Notes under the pieces: model-generated
Seen by the model: the letters and a program-made list of their open reading frames with translations, nothing else
Database searches by the model: none
Told to the model about the DNA's origin: nothing
Made by a program: the position numbers and the translations under genes
Origin: Acidobacteriota bacterium
GTDB taxonomy: Bacteria > Acidobacteriota > Vicinamibacteria > Vicinamibacterales > Fen-181
DNA: 64,000 nucleotides
Direction: 5' to 3'
NCBI GenBank assembly: GCA_003170135.1
Contig: PMZR01000016.1
Span: 42,524-106,523, forward strand
Shown: positions 19,919 through 27,831 of the stretch, piece by piece
Layout of the letters: each line of letters begins with the position of its first letter
Position numbering within the stretch: position 1 is the first letter of the stretch

Positions 19919-19922
<4 letters not shown>

Positions 19923-20491
19923 AGATCTTCGATTGTAATCGTTGCGTTCGTGTAGATGCAGATTTCGGCGGCAATGGCCATCGCCCGTTCGGCGATGGCG
20001 CGGGCCCCGAGATCGGTGTTGTGCGCCAGCGCGCGCGCCGCGGCCATCGCGTAGCCTCCGCCCGATCCGATCCCGATGATCCCGTCGTCGGGTTCGATCA
20101 GGTCGCCGTTGCCCGACAACAGGAACGTCGACGTGGTGTCGAGGACCACGAGCATCGCCTCGAGGCGCCGCAGCACCCGATCGGTACGCCAGTCCTTCGC
20201 CAGCTCCACGGCCGACCGTTCGAGGTTGCCGCGATACTGCTCGAGCTTCGCCTCGAACCGCGAGAAGAGCGCGAAGGAATCGGCGGCCGAGCCGGCGAAC
20301 CCCGCCAGCACCCGGTTCTCGTACAGCCGGCGGATCTTGCGCGCGCCCTGCTTGACGATGCTGTCACCGAGCGTTACCTGGCCATCGCCGGCGAGGACCG
20401 AGTGTCCCTGATGCCGCACGGCCAGAATCGTGGTGCTGCGAACGACCGGTGCACCGGGTCGCCGGGAAGAGTTCAGCCGGGAAGAGTTCAT
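19919..20491 (-). CDS. hslV: HslV, peptidase subunit of HslVU, with N-terminal extension
   Basis: Threonine peptidase of the HslVU (ClpQY) protease, 190 aa. The core [23 protein letters not shown] matches HslV, and the Ser/Gly-rich LSGNGDLIE and [16 protein letters not shown] segments follow. In most species the catalytic Thr is residue 2; here the first in-frame start, ATG at 20491, puts Thr at residue 20 after an extension that includes a duplicated NSSR(L/R). No other ATG, GTG or TTG lies between. A promoter (TTGACA-18-TATGCT) and a GAGGCG Shine-Dalgarno-like stretch right upstream support this start, so the extension is probably a real propeptide that must be cleaved. Confidence 0.93.
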
Positions 20492-20511
20492 ATGACGCGC
20501 CTCGTGTTCGC

Positions 20512-20541
20512 AGCATAGCCGGGGGCCAAAAACAGTGTCAA
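20512..20541 (-). promoter_or_regulatory. Sigma-70 type promoter of hslVU
   Basis: On the minus strand TTGACA (20541-20536), an 18-bp spacer and TATGCT (20517-20512). Start of transcription would fall near 20505, giving a leader of about 14 nt before the hslV ATG. Confidence 0.7.
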
Positions 20542-20634
20542 GAAAACGGGACGCCGCCTGGCCTTGCCGACGGACAGTGGGGCCGGCAGCGACGGCCGGA
20601 ATCGACATTTTCGGAGCAGCGTACGCGTCGTCAC

Positions 20635-20650
20635 TGGCAGAAGTGTTGCT
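20635..20650 (+). promoter_or_regulatory. Sigma-54 type -24/-12 element upstream of PEGA gene 1
   Basis: TGGCAG-N5-TTGCT, close to the sigma-54 consensus TGGCAC-N5-TTGCW, with the invariant GG and GC ten bases apart. It lies 59 bp before the ATG at 20709. The same element recurs before the next two paralogues. Confidence 0.7.
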
Positions 20651-20708
20651 CTATGGGATCTCGTCCGACCCGCGTTCGCGGCCTGGACAGCGTTCAGGAG
20701 TGCGTCCC

Positions 20709-21467
20709 ATGAAACAACTCATCCTCACGACATGCGCGGCGCTCGCGCTTCTGCTCGACATGCCGCAGCTGGCGGCTGCTCATGCGCTGGCGCCGGCGAT
20801 TCCGGCGACGTCGGCGGCCGCGGTTGCCGGCCAGCGAGTATCCACCCGGTCGGCGTTGCCAGCCGCCCTGTCTGGCGCGATGGCCCTCGAGCAGCACCGC
20901 GGCGGACGCAGTAGTGGCCGAGCGACAGGCTCCCCCGGACGAGTGGGCGGCGGGAGCGGGACTATCGGTCAGGCCGGCCCCCGGAGCAGCGTGCCGTTTC
21001 GGCGCCCGGTGTTCATCAGCCCCTTCTTTTTCAGCCCGTTCGGGTTCAGCCCGTTCGGCTTCGGATTCGGTTTCGCCGATCCCTTCTTCTGGGGCGGCTG
21101 GGGTTACCCGTTCGGGTGGGGCTCTCCGTACGGCGCGTTTGGATACGGCGGGTATGGCTATCCCGGGTACGGCGCGGGCTACGGGTACGGCTACCCGCAG
21201 CGGCGCGGCGGGTATGAGCGCTACGGCTCGGTGAAGTTCGACGTGAAACCGAAGAGCGCCGAGGTCTACGTCGACGGCTACTACATGGGCCAGGTCAGCG
21301 ATTTCGGCGGGGCGTTTCACCATCTCGACCTGGCGGGCGGCGAGCACAAGATCGAGATTCGGGCGCCCGGGTACCAGCCGCTGAACGTCGACATGAAGGT
21401 GATGCCCGGCCGGACGGTCAATTATCGCGGCCGGCTGCAGCCCGGATCCGGCGGCCAAGCCAAGTGA
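20709..21467 (+). CDS. Secreted Gly/Phe/Tyr-rich PEGA-domain protein 1
   Basis: Exported protein of 252 aa, first of three tandem paralogues. MKQLILTTCAALALLLDMPQ starts a signal peptide. A Gly/Ser/Arg-rich stretch and an aromatic low-complexity zone (SPFFFSPFGFSPFGFGFGF, then GYGGYGYPGYG) fill residues ~65-175. The C-terminal ~75 residues are a PEGA domain: VKPKSAEVYVDGYYMGQVSD, HHLDLAGGEHKIEIRAPGYQP, VMPGRTVNYRGRL. PEGA domains are beta-sandwiches found on many surface proteins. An in-frame upstream extension to 20535 would include the promoter and is rejected. Function unknown; cell-surface or periplasmic structural role is inferred. Confidence 0.8.
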   Translation: MKQLILTTCAALALLLDMPQLAAAHALAPAIPATSAAAVAGQRVSTRSALPAALSGAMALEQHRGGRSSGRATGSPGRVGGGSGTIGQAGPRSSVPFRRPVFISPFFFSPFGFSPFGFGFGFADPFFWGGWGYPFGWGSPYGAFGYGGYGYPGYGAGYGYGYPQRRGGYERYGSVKFDVKPKSAEVYVDGYYMGQVSDFGGAFHHLDLAGGEHKIEIRAPGYQPLNVDMKVMPGRTVNYRGRLQPGSGGQAK

Positions 21468-21555
21468 ACGGCCGCGCGTGAGACGATCCACCGAGGCGAC
21501 TGGGAGTCCGGCCCGGTCGCCTCGACCGAACCTCCAAAACAAACCGGAATCTGCG

Positions 21556-21575
21556 CCGTCCGCGGAACCGGACGG
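21556..21575. other. Inverted repeat CCGTCCG/CGGACGG between PEGA genes 1 and 2
   Basis: A perfect 7-bp stem with a 6-nt loop (21556-21562 with 21569-21575), followed by a smaller stem CTGTC/GACAG at 21584-21598. There is no T-run, so a factor-independent terminator is not supported. It could be RNA processing structure or part of the regulatory region. Confidence 0.4.
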
Positions 21576-21603
21576 ATGCTGCCCTGTCGGGGGGACAGTC
21601 GGA

Positions 21604-21620
21604 CGCCAGCGGGGCTGGCG
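21604..21620. promoter_or_regulatory. Inverted repeat, possible activator-binding site
   Basis: CGCCAGC-GGG-GCTGGCG, a perfect 7-bp inverted repeat centred about 56 bp upstream of the -24 box of PEGA gene 2, a usual distance for a sigma-54 enhancer-type site. The half-site GGCTGGCG recurs before PEGA gene 3 at about 22726 followed by a similar AGGAGTAA stretch. Confidence 0.45.
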
Positions 21621-21667
21621 CAAATCGATATTCAGGAGTAACTTATCTGCATTGACGCGAGTGCCGC

Positions 21668-21683
21668 TGGCAGCAGAGTTGCT
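21668..21683 (+). promoter_or_regulatory. Sigma-54 type -24/-12 element upstream of PEGA gene 2
   Basis: TGGCAG-N5-TTGCT with correct GG-N10-GC spacing, 27 bp before the ATG at 21711. Confidence 0.7.
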
Positions 21684-21710
21684 GGTCCAACGGTAGACAG
21701 AGGTTCTCGT

Positions 21711-22610
21711 ATGAAACGAATAATCCTTACTCTCTGTGCGGCCCTCGTCATCGTGTTTGGTTTTACGGTCCTGGCCTCCGCTCAGAGCCACCGGGGTGGC
21801 GGAACGAGCGGCGGAGGGCAATCGGCTGGGGCGAGAGGCGGCAGCAGCGGTGGGCAAGCGGCCGCGCCGCGAAGCAGCGGGGGCGGCGGACAGTCGCACT
21901 CTTCGGCACCAGCGGGCCCGCCCCCTCAGCGCACGGGAGCCGCGCGCCCACGCGGTGAGAGCGCGGGAAGTCCCGCAGGACAGGCTTCCGGCCGTCCGCG
22001 GGGCGGTGGCCCGATGTACGGCCAGGCCGGTCCGCGCGGATCGGTACCGGTTCTGAACCGCCGCGTGTACGTGCCCTATGGCTATAACGGGGTCTCGCCC
22101 TGGTTCTACTATTCCCCGTACGCGTACGGCGCGTTCGGCCTCGGCTTCTGGGGCTACGATCCGTACTGGTGGGGCGGTGACCTCGGCTACGGCTACGGCG
22201 GTTACGGATCGCCGTATGGTTGGGGCTATCCCGGCTACGGTTATGGGTACGGCAACGGCTACGGCAGCGGTTACGGCAGCGGTTACGGCAACGGCTACGG
22301 CAGCGGTTACGGGTACGACTACGGGTACTCCGGTAACCAGAGTTCGACTGTCGAGGCCAGCCACGGCTACGGGGCGCTGAAGCTGAAGGTCAAGCCGAAG
22401 GAAGCCGAAGTCTATGTGGACGGTTACTACATGGGCCAGATCAGCGACTTCGACGGGGCGTTCCAGCACCTGGACCTCGAAAGCGGCACCCATCGCATCG
22501 AGATCCGCGCGAACGGGTATCAGCCGATCGTGCTCGAAATGAAGATCGAACCCGGGCGCACGGTCACCTACGAGAACCAGCTGCGGCCCTCGCAGGAGAC
22601 GCCGCGGTAG
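21711..22610 (+). CDS. Secreted Gly/Ser/Tyr-rich PEGA-domain protein 2
   Basis: Exported protein of 299 aa, paralogue of its two neighbours. The signal peptide is MKRIILTLCAALVIVFGFTV...ASA. Residues ~25-105 are Gly/Ser/Ala/Arg-rich; ~105-215 are Gly/Tyr-rich with repeated NGYGSGYGSGYG encoded by 12-bp DNA repeats; the last ~75 residues are the PEGA domain (VKPKEAEVYVDGYYMGQISD, HLDLESGTHRIEIRANGYQP). The pattern resembles Gly/Tyr-rich structural secreted proteins with a folded anchoring module. A strong terminator follows, so it is probably a single-gene transcript. Confidence 0.8.
   Translation: MKRIILTLCAALVIVFGFTVLASAQSHRGGGTSGGGQSAGARGGSSGGQAAAPRSSGGGGQSHSSAPAGPPPQRTGAARPRGESAGSPAGQASGRPRGGGPMYGQAGPRGSVPVLNRRVYVPYGYNGVSPWFYYSPYAYGAFGLGFWGYDPYWWGGDLGYGYGGYGSPYGWGYPGYGYGYGNGYGSGYGSGYGNGYGSGYGYDYGYSGNQSSTVEASHGYGALKLKVKPKEAEVYVDGYYMGQISDFDGAFQHLDLESGTHRIEIRANGYQPIVLEMKIEPGRTVTYENQLRPSQETPR
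22257..22316 (+). repeat. 12-bp in-frame tandem repeat coding for (N/S)GYG
   Basis: Five units of GGYTACGGCARC in PEGA gene 2, reading GYGS/GYGN. Two codon variants for Gly (GGC, GGT) alternate, as expected after unit duplication. Copy number may vary between strains. Confidence 0.8.
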
Positions 22611-22649
22611 CGTCGAGGGCGCCCCCGGCATTCGAATCGACAATCAGCG

Positions 22650-22681
22650 GCCGGTTGCCGACGCGGCAACCGGCTGTTTTG
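22650..22681 (+). terminator. Rho-independent terminator after PEGA gene 2
   Basis: GCCGGTTGCC - 5-nt loop - GGCAACCGGC, a perfect 10-bp GC-rich stem (22650-22659 with 22665-22674), followed by TGTTTTG. It separates PEGA genes 2 and 3, which agrees with each having its own promoter. Confidence 0.8.
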
Positions 22682-22771
22682 CTTGGGGCCAACGCCGCCC
22701 GGTTTTCGTGACAGAGGCTGGCGAAAAGGTCAACCGAGGAGTAATCTACAGAGCTGTGATGCAGGCGCCAC

Positions 22772-22787
22772 TGGCAGGGCTGTTGCT
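22772..22787 (+). promoter_or_regulatory. Sigma-54 type -24/-12 element upstream of PEGA gene 3
   Basis: TGGCAG-N5-TTGCT, 28 bp before the ATG at 22816, with an AAGGAG ribosome site in between (22804-22809). Confidence 0.7.
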
Positions 22788-22815
22788 ATAGCTGAGGTCG
22801 AGCAAGGAGTTCGTC

Positions 22816-23745
22816 ATGAAGAAACTCACTCTCGCATCATGCGTGGCGCTCCTGGTGTTGGTGCCGGTGGTCGTGCACGGCCAGAGCCGCACGCCGCCGG
22901 CCGGTGCGACAAGCGTCGGCTCGGCGTCGCCGCGCGGAGGCGAGTCCTCCACGTCTTCGTCGGGCTCGTCGAATTCGTCGGCCGGCGAGCGCAGCGGGGG
23001 CAGCTCCGGCTCGGGCTCCGGCTACTCCGGCGAATCACCTGCCAATACCTCCAGCGGCCGCTACAGCGGCGCGCGCAGCGGCGAGGCGTCGGCCGTCGCG
23101 CGGCCACGTAGTGGCGGCGCGAACGTCGGCCAACCGGTCCCTGCGTCCGAACGCCCGCGTGGCGATCGGCCAACCTACGGGCAGGCCGCGCCGCGGGGCA
23201 CCGTCAAGCCACCGCAGACTAACGTGGGAACCGGGGGAGGCTACTACTACCCCAACGACTACGGCTACAACGGCTACTACGGCGGGTACTACGATCCCTA
23301 CGGGTTCGGCTACCTCGGCCCGTACTACTACGGCAACTACAACTACGGCCTCTGGAACGCGTGGTACACGAATACGTGGTTAGGCCCTTACGGGTCGAGC
23401 ATCTCGCCGATGTACGCCTGGGGATTGTACGACCTGCCGATCAGTGCCTACGCGGGCATGTGGTCGGACTTCTACGCCCAGGAGAATCCGTCGTACGTCG
23501 AGTCGGTCAACGGCTCGATCAAGTTGAAGGTGAAGCCGAAGACCGCGGAAGTGTACGTTGATGGCACGTTCTACGGCCAGGTCGATCATTACGACGGCGC
23601 ATTCCAGCACCTGGACCTCAAGGCCGGCACGCATCGCGTCACGATTCGCGCCGAGGGCTATCAGCCGCTCGAGTTCCAGCTTCGCGTTCTGCCGGGCCGC
23701 AGCATCACCTACAGCGGCGAGTTGAAACCGGCGGAAAAGAAGTAG
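22816..23745 (+). CDS. Secreted Ser/Gly/Tyr-rich PEGA-domain protein 3
   Basis: Exported protein of 309 aa, third tandem paralogue. Signal peptide MKKLTLASCVALLVLVPVVV...GQ; Ser/Gly-rich residues ~25-120; a Tyr/Gly/Asn-rich zone ~135-200 (GGYYYPNDYGYNGYYGGYYD); a short non-repetitive part; and the C-terminal PEGA domain (VKPKTAEVYVDGTFYGQVDH, HLDLKAGTHRVTIRAEGYQP). Unlike the other two the middle zone lacks DNA-level repeats. Own promoter and ribosome site are visible upstream. Function unknown. Confidence 0.8.
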   Translation: MKKLTLASCVALLVLVPVVVHGQSRTPPAGATSVGSASPRGGESSTSSSGSSNSSAGERSGGSSGSGSGYSGESPANTSSGRYSGARSGEASAVARPRSGGANVGQPVPASERPRGDRPTYGQAAPRGTVKPPQTNVGTGGGYYYPNDYGYNGYYGGYYDPYGFGYLGPYYYGNYNYGLWNAWYTNTWLGPYGSSISPMYAWGLYDLPISAYAGMWSDFYAQENPSYVESVNGSIKLKVKPKTAEVYVDGTFYGQVDHYDGAFQHLDLKAGTHRVTIRAEGYQPLEFQLRVLPGRSITYSGELKPAEKK

Positions 23746-23765
23746 GCCCCGAGCCTTCGGACCCC

Positions 23766-24215
23766 GTGCTCACTCCTGACCGGCGCGCACTTCGTCCGCT
23801 GTGGCTCATCGCCATCATTTCCTGTGTCTACGACATCGCGATCGGTCTCGCCCTGCTCGCCGGCAGGGAATGGCTGGCGCGCACGTTTGGCGTGCCGTCG
23901 CCGGAACCTCCCATCTTCGTCGAACTGAACGGGGTGTTCCTGATTGCCGTGGGCGTCGGGTACCTGCTCCCGTACCTCCGGCCGGAGCACTATCGCGGGT
24001 ACTTGTGGGTGATGGGACCGCTCTTGAAGGGAGGCGGCGCGCTGACGTTCGTCGCCGACCACTACGCGCACGGGTCGCCGACGGCGTTCCTGCTGTTCGC
24101 CTTCTGCGACCTGACGCTCGCGCTGCTCACGCTCTGGGCGCTTCTCGCGACTCAGGATCGCCGGCCGGGTGACGCCACTTCATCCACACGTACAGCGGAA
24201 CGCCGAGCGCCATGA
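23766..24215 (+). CDS. Small four-helix membrane protein of unknown function
   Basis: Integral membrane protein of 149 aa with four hydrophobic segments: ~12-30, ~48-68, ~82-98 and ~108-128. A GTG start at 23766 follows PEGA gene 3 by 20 bp. No family was recognised; the layout (short loops, N-terminal and C-terminal charged ends) is like small DoxX/DUF-type membrane proteins. Its last ~89 bp overlap the tail of the convergent permease gene; the overlapping C-terminal residues (TQDRRPGDATSSTRTAERRAP) look unstructured. Confidence 0.6.
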   Translation: MLTPDRRALRPLWLIAIISCVYDIAIGLALLAGREWLARTFGVPSPEPPIFVELNGVFLIAVGVGYLLPYLRPEHYRGYLWVMGPLLKGGGALTFVADHYAHGSPTAFLLFAFCDLTLALLTLWALLATQDRRPGDATSSTRTAERRAP

Positions 24216-25548
24216 CGACCAGCCCCCAGGCCGCCTGCCTCGGCCGGCCGGCCACCGCCATCGCTGAAATGCCGAGCGAGGCGATGATGAACAGGGCCGG
24301 CGCCAACGGATAACCCCACGCGCGGAACGGGCGGGGCTCGTCGGGCCGCCGGCGGCGGAGGACGAACAGCGCCGCCACGGCGAAGCCCGAGAAGAGCAGC
24401 ACGGCAAAGCCGGTGTACTGCGCCAGCTGATCGCGCGTGTTCGTCAGCACGAGCAAGCCGCTCCAGACCGCCTGCGTCAGGATCGCGAGCCACGGCGTGT
24501 GATACCGGGGATGCACGCGCCCCGCGCTGCGGAAGAAGACGCCGTCGCGGGCCATCGCAAAATACACGCGAGGCCCTGCGAGCGTCATCGCGCTGAGCGA
24601 ACTGAGCAAAATGACGATGGCGAGGGCGCCGAGCAGTCGTTCGGCGGACGGCCCGAGCAGCACCAACGCAGCCACGTTCAGGTTCGGCGTCTGACCCGCG
24701 GCGGCCCCTTTCAGCACGGCGTCGACAGGCAGCGCGTAGAGATACAACAGGTTGATCCCGAGATACAGCACCACGACCACGCCGGTGCCGAGACCGAGCG
24801 CGATCGGCACGTTGCGCCCGGGATCGCGGATTTCCTCCGCCACGTAGGACGCCGCGTTCCAGCCGCTGTAGGTGAACATGACCAGCAGCATCGCGAGCGC
24901 GAAGTTCGTGCTGTGGCTGGCCGGCCCCGACGCGAGGTTCGCCATCGTCCCATGGCCCCAGCCGAGGCCAATGGCCACGAAGAGCGCCAGCGCGCCCACC
25001 TTCAGGCCGGCCAGGGTGTTCTGCACCAGCCGGCCCGGGCCGAGGCCGCGGATGTGGATCAACGCCAGCCCGAAGATCGCGACCAGCGCGACGATCGACT
25101 GATTCGAGAAGACGAGCGACAGGGGCCCCAGCGCCAGGGACAACTTCGGGGTGGCATCGTTCGCGGCAGGCACGAACGTGCCCAGGTAGAGCGGAACGGT
25201 CAGCGCCGCCGCGGCGATGGCGCCGGCAAACCCCGCGACGAACGAGGTCCAGCCCGTGAGGAACGCGGCAAACGGGCCGAACGCCTCGCGCAGGTAGACG
25301 TATTCGCCGCCCGAGCGTGGACGCAGCGCGGCCAGTTCCGCGTAGGCCATTGCGCCCGCAAAGGCGAGCAGGCCGCCGAACACCCACACGCCGAGGATGC
25401 TGAGGGGATTCGGGATCGTTTCCGCGATGAGGGCGGGCGTGATGAAGATGCCTACGCCGATCACGTTCGCGATGACGACGGCGGCGGCATCAACGGGACC
25501 GAGACGGCGTTCGAGCGAGCGGGGCGAGGCAGACGACGAGAGCGCCAC
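24127..25548 (-). CDS. APC-family amino acid permease
   Basis: Secondary transporter of 473 aa from the chosen GTG, with about 12 membrane helices. Family marks are the unwound first helix VIGVGIFITPALIAETI, GAMAYAELAALRPRSGGEYVYLREAFG in helix 2-3, and FTYSGWNAASYVAEEIRDPGRNVP in helix 6. Best fit is the LAT-like/amino acid-polyamine-organocation group. A longer frame back to 25647 would overlap the divergent pcm gene; GTG at 25581 is also possible. A TATAAT box ends 6 bp before GTG 25548. Substrate is not predictable. Confidence 0.85.
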   Translation of the reverse strand: MALSSSASPRSLERRLGPVDAAAVVIANVIGVGIFITPALIAETIPNPLSILGVWVFGGLLAFAGAMAYAELAALRPRSGGEYVYLREAFGPFAAFLTGWTSFVAGFAGAIAAAALTVPLYLGTFVPAANDATPKLSLALGPLSLVFSNQSIVALVAIFGLALIHIRGLGPGRLVQNTLAGLKVGALALFVAIGLGWGHGTMANLASGPASHSTNFALAMLLVMFTYSGWNAASYVAEEIRDPGRNVPIALGLGTGVVVVLYLGINLLYLYALPVDAVLKGAAAGQTPNLNVAALVLLGPSAERLLGALAIVILLSSLSAMTLAGPRVYFAMARDGVFFRSAGRVHPRYHTPWLAILTQAVWSGLLVLTNTRDQLAQYTGFAVLLFSGFAVAALFVLRRRRPDEPRPFRAWGYPLAPALFIIASLGISAMAVAGRPRQAAWGLVVMALGVPLYVWMKWRHPAGDPESREAPRA

Positions 25549-25554
25549 AGGCGC

Positions 25555-25560
25555 ATTATA
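25555..25560 (-). promoter_or_regulatory. TATAAT box next to the permease start
   Basis: TATAAT on the minus strand with its last base 6 nt from GTG 25548, which would put the transcription start at or next to the start codon. No convincing -35 box was found (ACGTGA-like at 18 bp). Confidence 0.45.
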
Positions 25561-25630
25561 GTCGTGTAGGTTGCCGGTCACGTGATTTCGTCGCTGCGCG
25601 CACCGGCTGCCGATTCCGAAGGAGGCGAAA

Positions 25631-26332
25631 GTGGGCCGCTCGCTCATCCGGTGGCCGTTTCGCGGCTCGGACGCCGCCTCGCCGAATCAGCCGGACGATC
25701 GGTTCGCCGCGGCGCGCGAGCGGATGGTCGCCGGCCAAATCAGCAACCGTGGCGTCGTCGATGCACGGGTGCTGGCCGCTCTTCGCGCGGTGCCGCGCCA
25801 CCTGTTCATGCTGCCAGGGAGCCAGGACGAGGCGTACGAAGATCGTCCCGTGCCGATCGGCCATGGCCAGACGATCTCGCAGCCCTACATCGTCGCCCTG
25901 ATGACCGAGCTTGCACGACTGAAGCCAGGGGATCGCGTGCTCGAGGTCGGCACCGGTTCCGGGTACCAGGCAGCCGTGCTGTCTCGCCTCGCGGACACCG
26001 TGGACACGATCGAAATCGTCGAGCCGCTGGCGGCGCGCGCAAGTCACGTGCTGGCGCAGCTCGGGTGCCGCAACGTGACCGTCCACACCGGCGACGGCTC
26101 TGCGGGCTGGCCGGAGATGGCGCCCTTCGACGCGATCGTGGTGACGGCGGCGCCCGATCACGTCCCGCCCGCGCTCGTCGCGCAGACCAGGCCCGGCGGC
26201 CGGCTGGTGATCCCGGTCGGCGGTGTCAACGACGTCCAGCAACTGCGCGTGTTGGAAAAAGACGAACGCGGGGAGATGCACGGGCGCGACGTCGCGCCCG
26301 TGCGGTTCGTGCCGCTGGTGCGGAAAGAATAA
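25631..26332 (+). CDS. pcm: Protein-L-isoaspartate O-methyltransferase
   Basis: SAM-dependent repair enzyme, 233 aa, that methylates isoaspartyl residues in damaged proteins. Family motifs: MVAGQISNRGVVDARVLAALRAVPRHLFM, PIGHGQTISQPYIVALMTE and SAM motif I VLEVGTGSGYQAAVLS; then FDAIVVTAAPDHVPPAL and GGRLVIPVG. The GTG start at 25631 has a GGAGG ribosome site 5-10 bp upstream. The first 20 residues are an extension rich in charged and Pro residues beyond the usual family start. Confidence 0.93.
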   Translation: MGRSLIRWPFRGSDAASPNQPDDRFAAARERMVAGQISNRGVVDARVLAALRAVPRHLFMLPGSQDEAYEDRPVPIGHGQTISQPYIVALMTELARLKPGDRVLEVGTGSGYQAAVLSRLADTVDTIEIVEPLAARASHVLAQLGCRNVTVHTGDGSAGWPEMAPFDAIVVTAAPDHVPPALVAQTRPGGRLVIPVGGVNDVQQLRVLEKDERGEMHGRDVAPVRFVPLVRKE

Positions 26333-26347
26333 GCGTCAGACCGGTGG

Positions 26348-26857
26348 CTACCGGGTCAGCAGCTGCCGCGTGATCGGAAACGTCCCGAGCTTGACCCACT
26401 GATCGGCGCCGTATTTGGCCTGCACATCGGCCACCCCGTCCACGAAGTCGCGGTTCTGCAGCATCTGCAGGCGCGGCTGCAAGCCGATGTATCCCAGGTT
26501 GCCTCGCAGGACCAGCTGCCCGGTCGTCTCACCGGGCTTGAGTCCCTCGGCGCCGATCGCCTTCACCCAGGTGGACCCAAGCTCTTCCTGCTTGGCGATC
26601 ACCTGGTGGTAGACGACGAGAATCTGCACGCTCGCGATCGTCTTGTCCGGCGTGGCGTTCTTCAGCCGGAACGCGACGCTGGGCACGATCTTGTTCTTCT
26701 CGCCTTCCGGATCCTTGACGATGCCGGCGTCGAACCAGCCGGTCGTCACGTCGACGACGACGAGATCTTTCTTGAGGTCGATGTGCGGGCCGCAGGCGGT
26801 GGCCGTCATGATCAGCCACCCGAGCGCGAGGGTCGTGAGGATTTTCGGAGTCGACAT
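26348..26857 (-). CDS. Exported lipoprotein-like protein of unknown function
   Basis: Protein of 169 aa with a signal sequence MSTPKILTTLALGWLIMTAT and a lipobox-like TATAC-G, so probably a lipoprotein (Cys22). The rest is beta-rich with VVDVTTGWFDAGIVKD, VPSVAFRLKN and VQILVVYHQV, resembling a single immunoglobulin-like sandwich, and ends QWVKLGTFPITRQLLTR. No family was recognised. The gene is convergent with pcm, 15 bp away; between them GACCGGT and ACCGGGTC could pair but there is no T-run. Confidence 0.6.
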   Translation of the reverse strand: MSTPKILTTLALGWLIMTATACGPHIDLKKDLVVVDVTTGWFDAGIVKDPEGEKNKIVPSVAFRLKNATPDKTIASVQILVVYHQVIAKQEELGSTWVKAIGAEGLKPGETTGQLVLRGNLGYIGLQPRLQMLQNRDFVDGVADVQAKYGADQWVKLGTFPITRQLLTR

Positions 26858-26950
26858 TGTGGTGTGTCTTGTCGGGGGACGAATCAGGCCATTGTAGCGC
26901 CCCCCGCAAAGCTCCTCAACGTCATTAGACCCCGGCGGCGCACACGCGGA

Positions 26951-27784
26951 TCAGTAATTCTTGGCGAGGATCCGTTTCGCGGCTTCCTCCGGCGTGATTT
27001 GCCGGGTCCGCAGGGCGGTGAGATCCTTGCCCTGGATGCTGAGATAGAGCGTCATCGTGTCCGGGTCTCCGAGGCCGCCGCGCGACTGGCTCGCGGCCAC
27101 GGTGAACCACTCCTCGGGAGCGATCTGCATGGTGATGCCTTGTTCGAGCATCACGTTGGTGAGTTCCTTCCTGACTTCGCTCGTGTACACCTCGTCGGGA
27201 CTGCGCGGCTGCGCGAGCGGCGCGCCCCCTGTGCCGTCGGCACCCGCCCCGCCCTTGACGAGCGACGCGGCGCCCGGCCGGGGAGCGACGCCGGGCTCTG
27301 ACAGCGCGGCACCCGACACGCGCGCCTGAACCCGGTCGATCATCTTCTTCAGCTCGACGCGCTTGGTTTCATCCGTCACGCTCTGAACGACGGCGCGCAA
27401 TTGGTTCAGCTCGTTCGCGACGGCAATGTCGTTGTTCCGGTTGATGATGGCGATCGACCAGGTGCTGGCAGGCAAGGTCGGCACCTCGACCGCGAAGAAC
27501 ACACCATAGCCGTCGATCTTGAAGCCGCGCGCCGTGGGTGGCGCCCACCCGACGGGCCCCTGGAAGAGGTCAGGCATCTGGTTGACGACGGAGCGGATGC
27601 CCACGAAGACCGCGCGCTCCAGGATGCCCTCCATGATCGAGATCTGGGATCGCAACTCCGCCTGTTGCGATTGCGAGGCTCGCGTCGCCGCCGCGACGGG
27701 CGCGGGTTGCGCCGACGCCGCGCCGGCCACAGCCAGGCACGAAGGCACGAGCAGGACGCCGAGACAAGTGCTGGAGAGCCTCAC
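26951..27784 (-). CDS. Exported protein of unknown function in the ECF sigma operon
   Basis: Periplasmic protein of 277 aa. The start is set at GTG 27784 because GGGAGG lies 7 nt upstream and the resulting N-terminus MRLSSTCLGVLLVPS...ASAQ is a clean signal peptide; the longer frame starts at GTG 27832 inside the preceding stop. Residues ~35-130 hold a helix (SQQAELRSQISIMEGILERA) and a domain with FKIDGYGVFFAVEVPTLP; ~150-180 is a charged helix; a Pro/Gly/Ala linker and a C-terminal domain with EVRKELTNVMLEQGITMQI follow. No family recognised. Being third after a sigma factor and anti-sigma factor it may be part of, or a target of, that stress system. Confidence 0.65.
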   Translation of the reverse strand: MRLSSTCLGVLLVPSCLAVAGAASAQPAPVAAATRASQSQQAELRSQISIMEGILERAVFVGIRSVVNQMPDLFQGPVGWAPPTARGFKIDGYGVFFAVEVPTLPASTWSIAIINRNNDIAVANELNQLRAVVQSVTDETKRVELKKMIDRVQARVSGAALSEPGVAPRPGAASLVKGGAGADGTGGAPLAQPRSPDEVYTSEVRKELTNVMLEQGITMQIAPEEWFTVAASQSRGGLGDPDTMTLYLSIQGKDLTALRTRQITPEEAAKRILAKNY

Positions 27785-27831
27785 GATCGAACCTCCCGGC
27801 GAAGGCCCGCGCGTCGACGCGCGCGCCTTCA

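Noticed and set aside
26333-26347. Terminator between pcm and the convergent lipoprotein gene
   Set aside because: Stem is short with a bulge and has no T-run.
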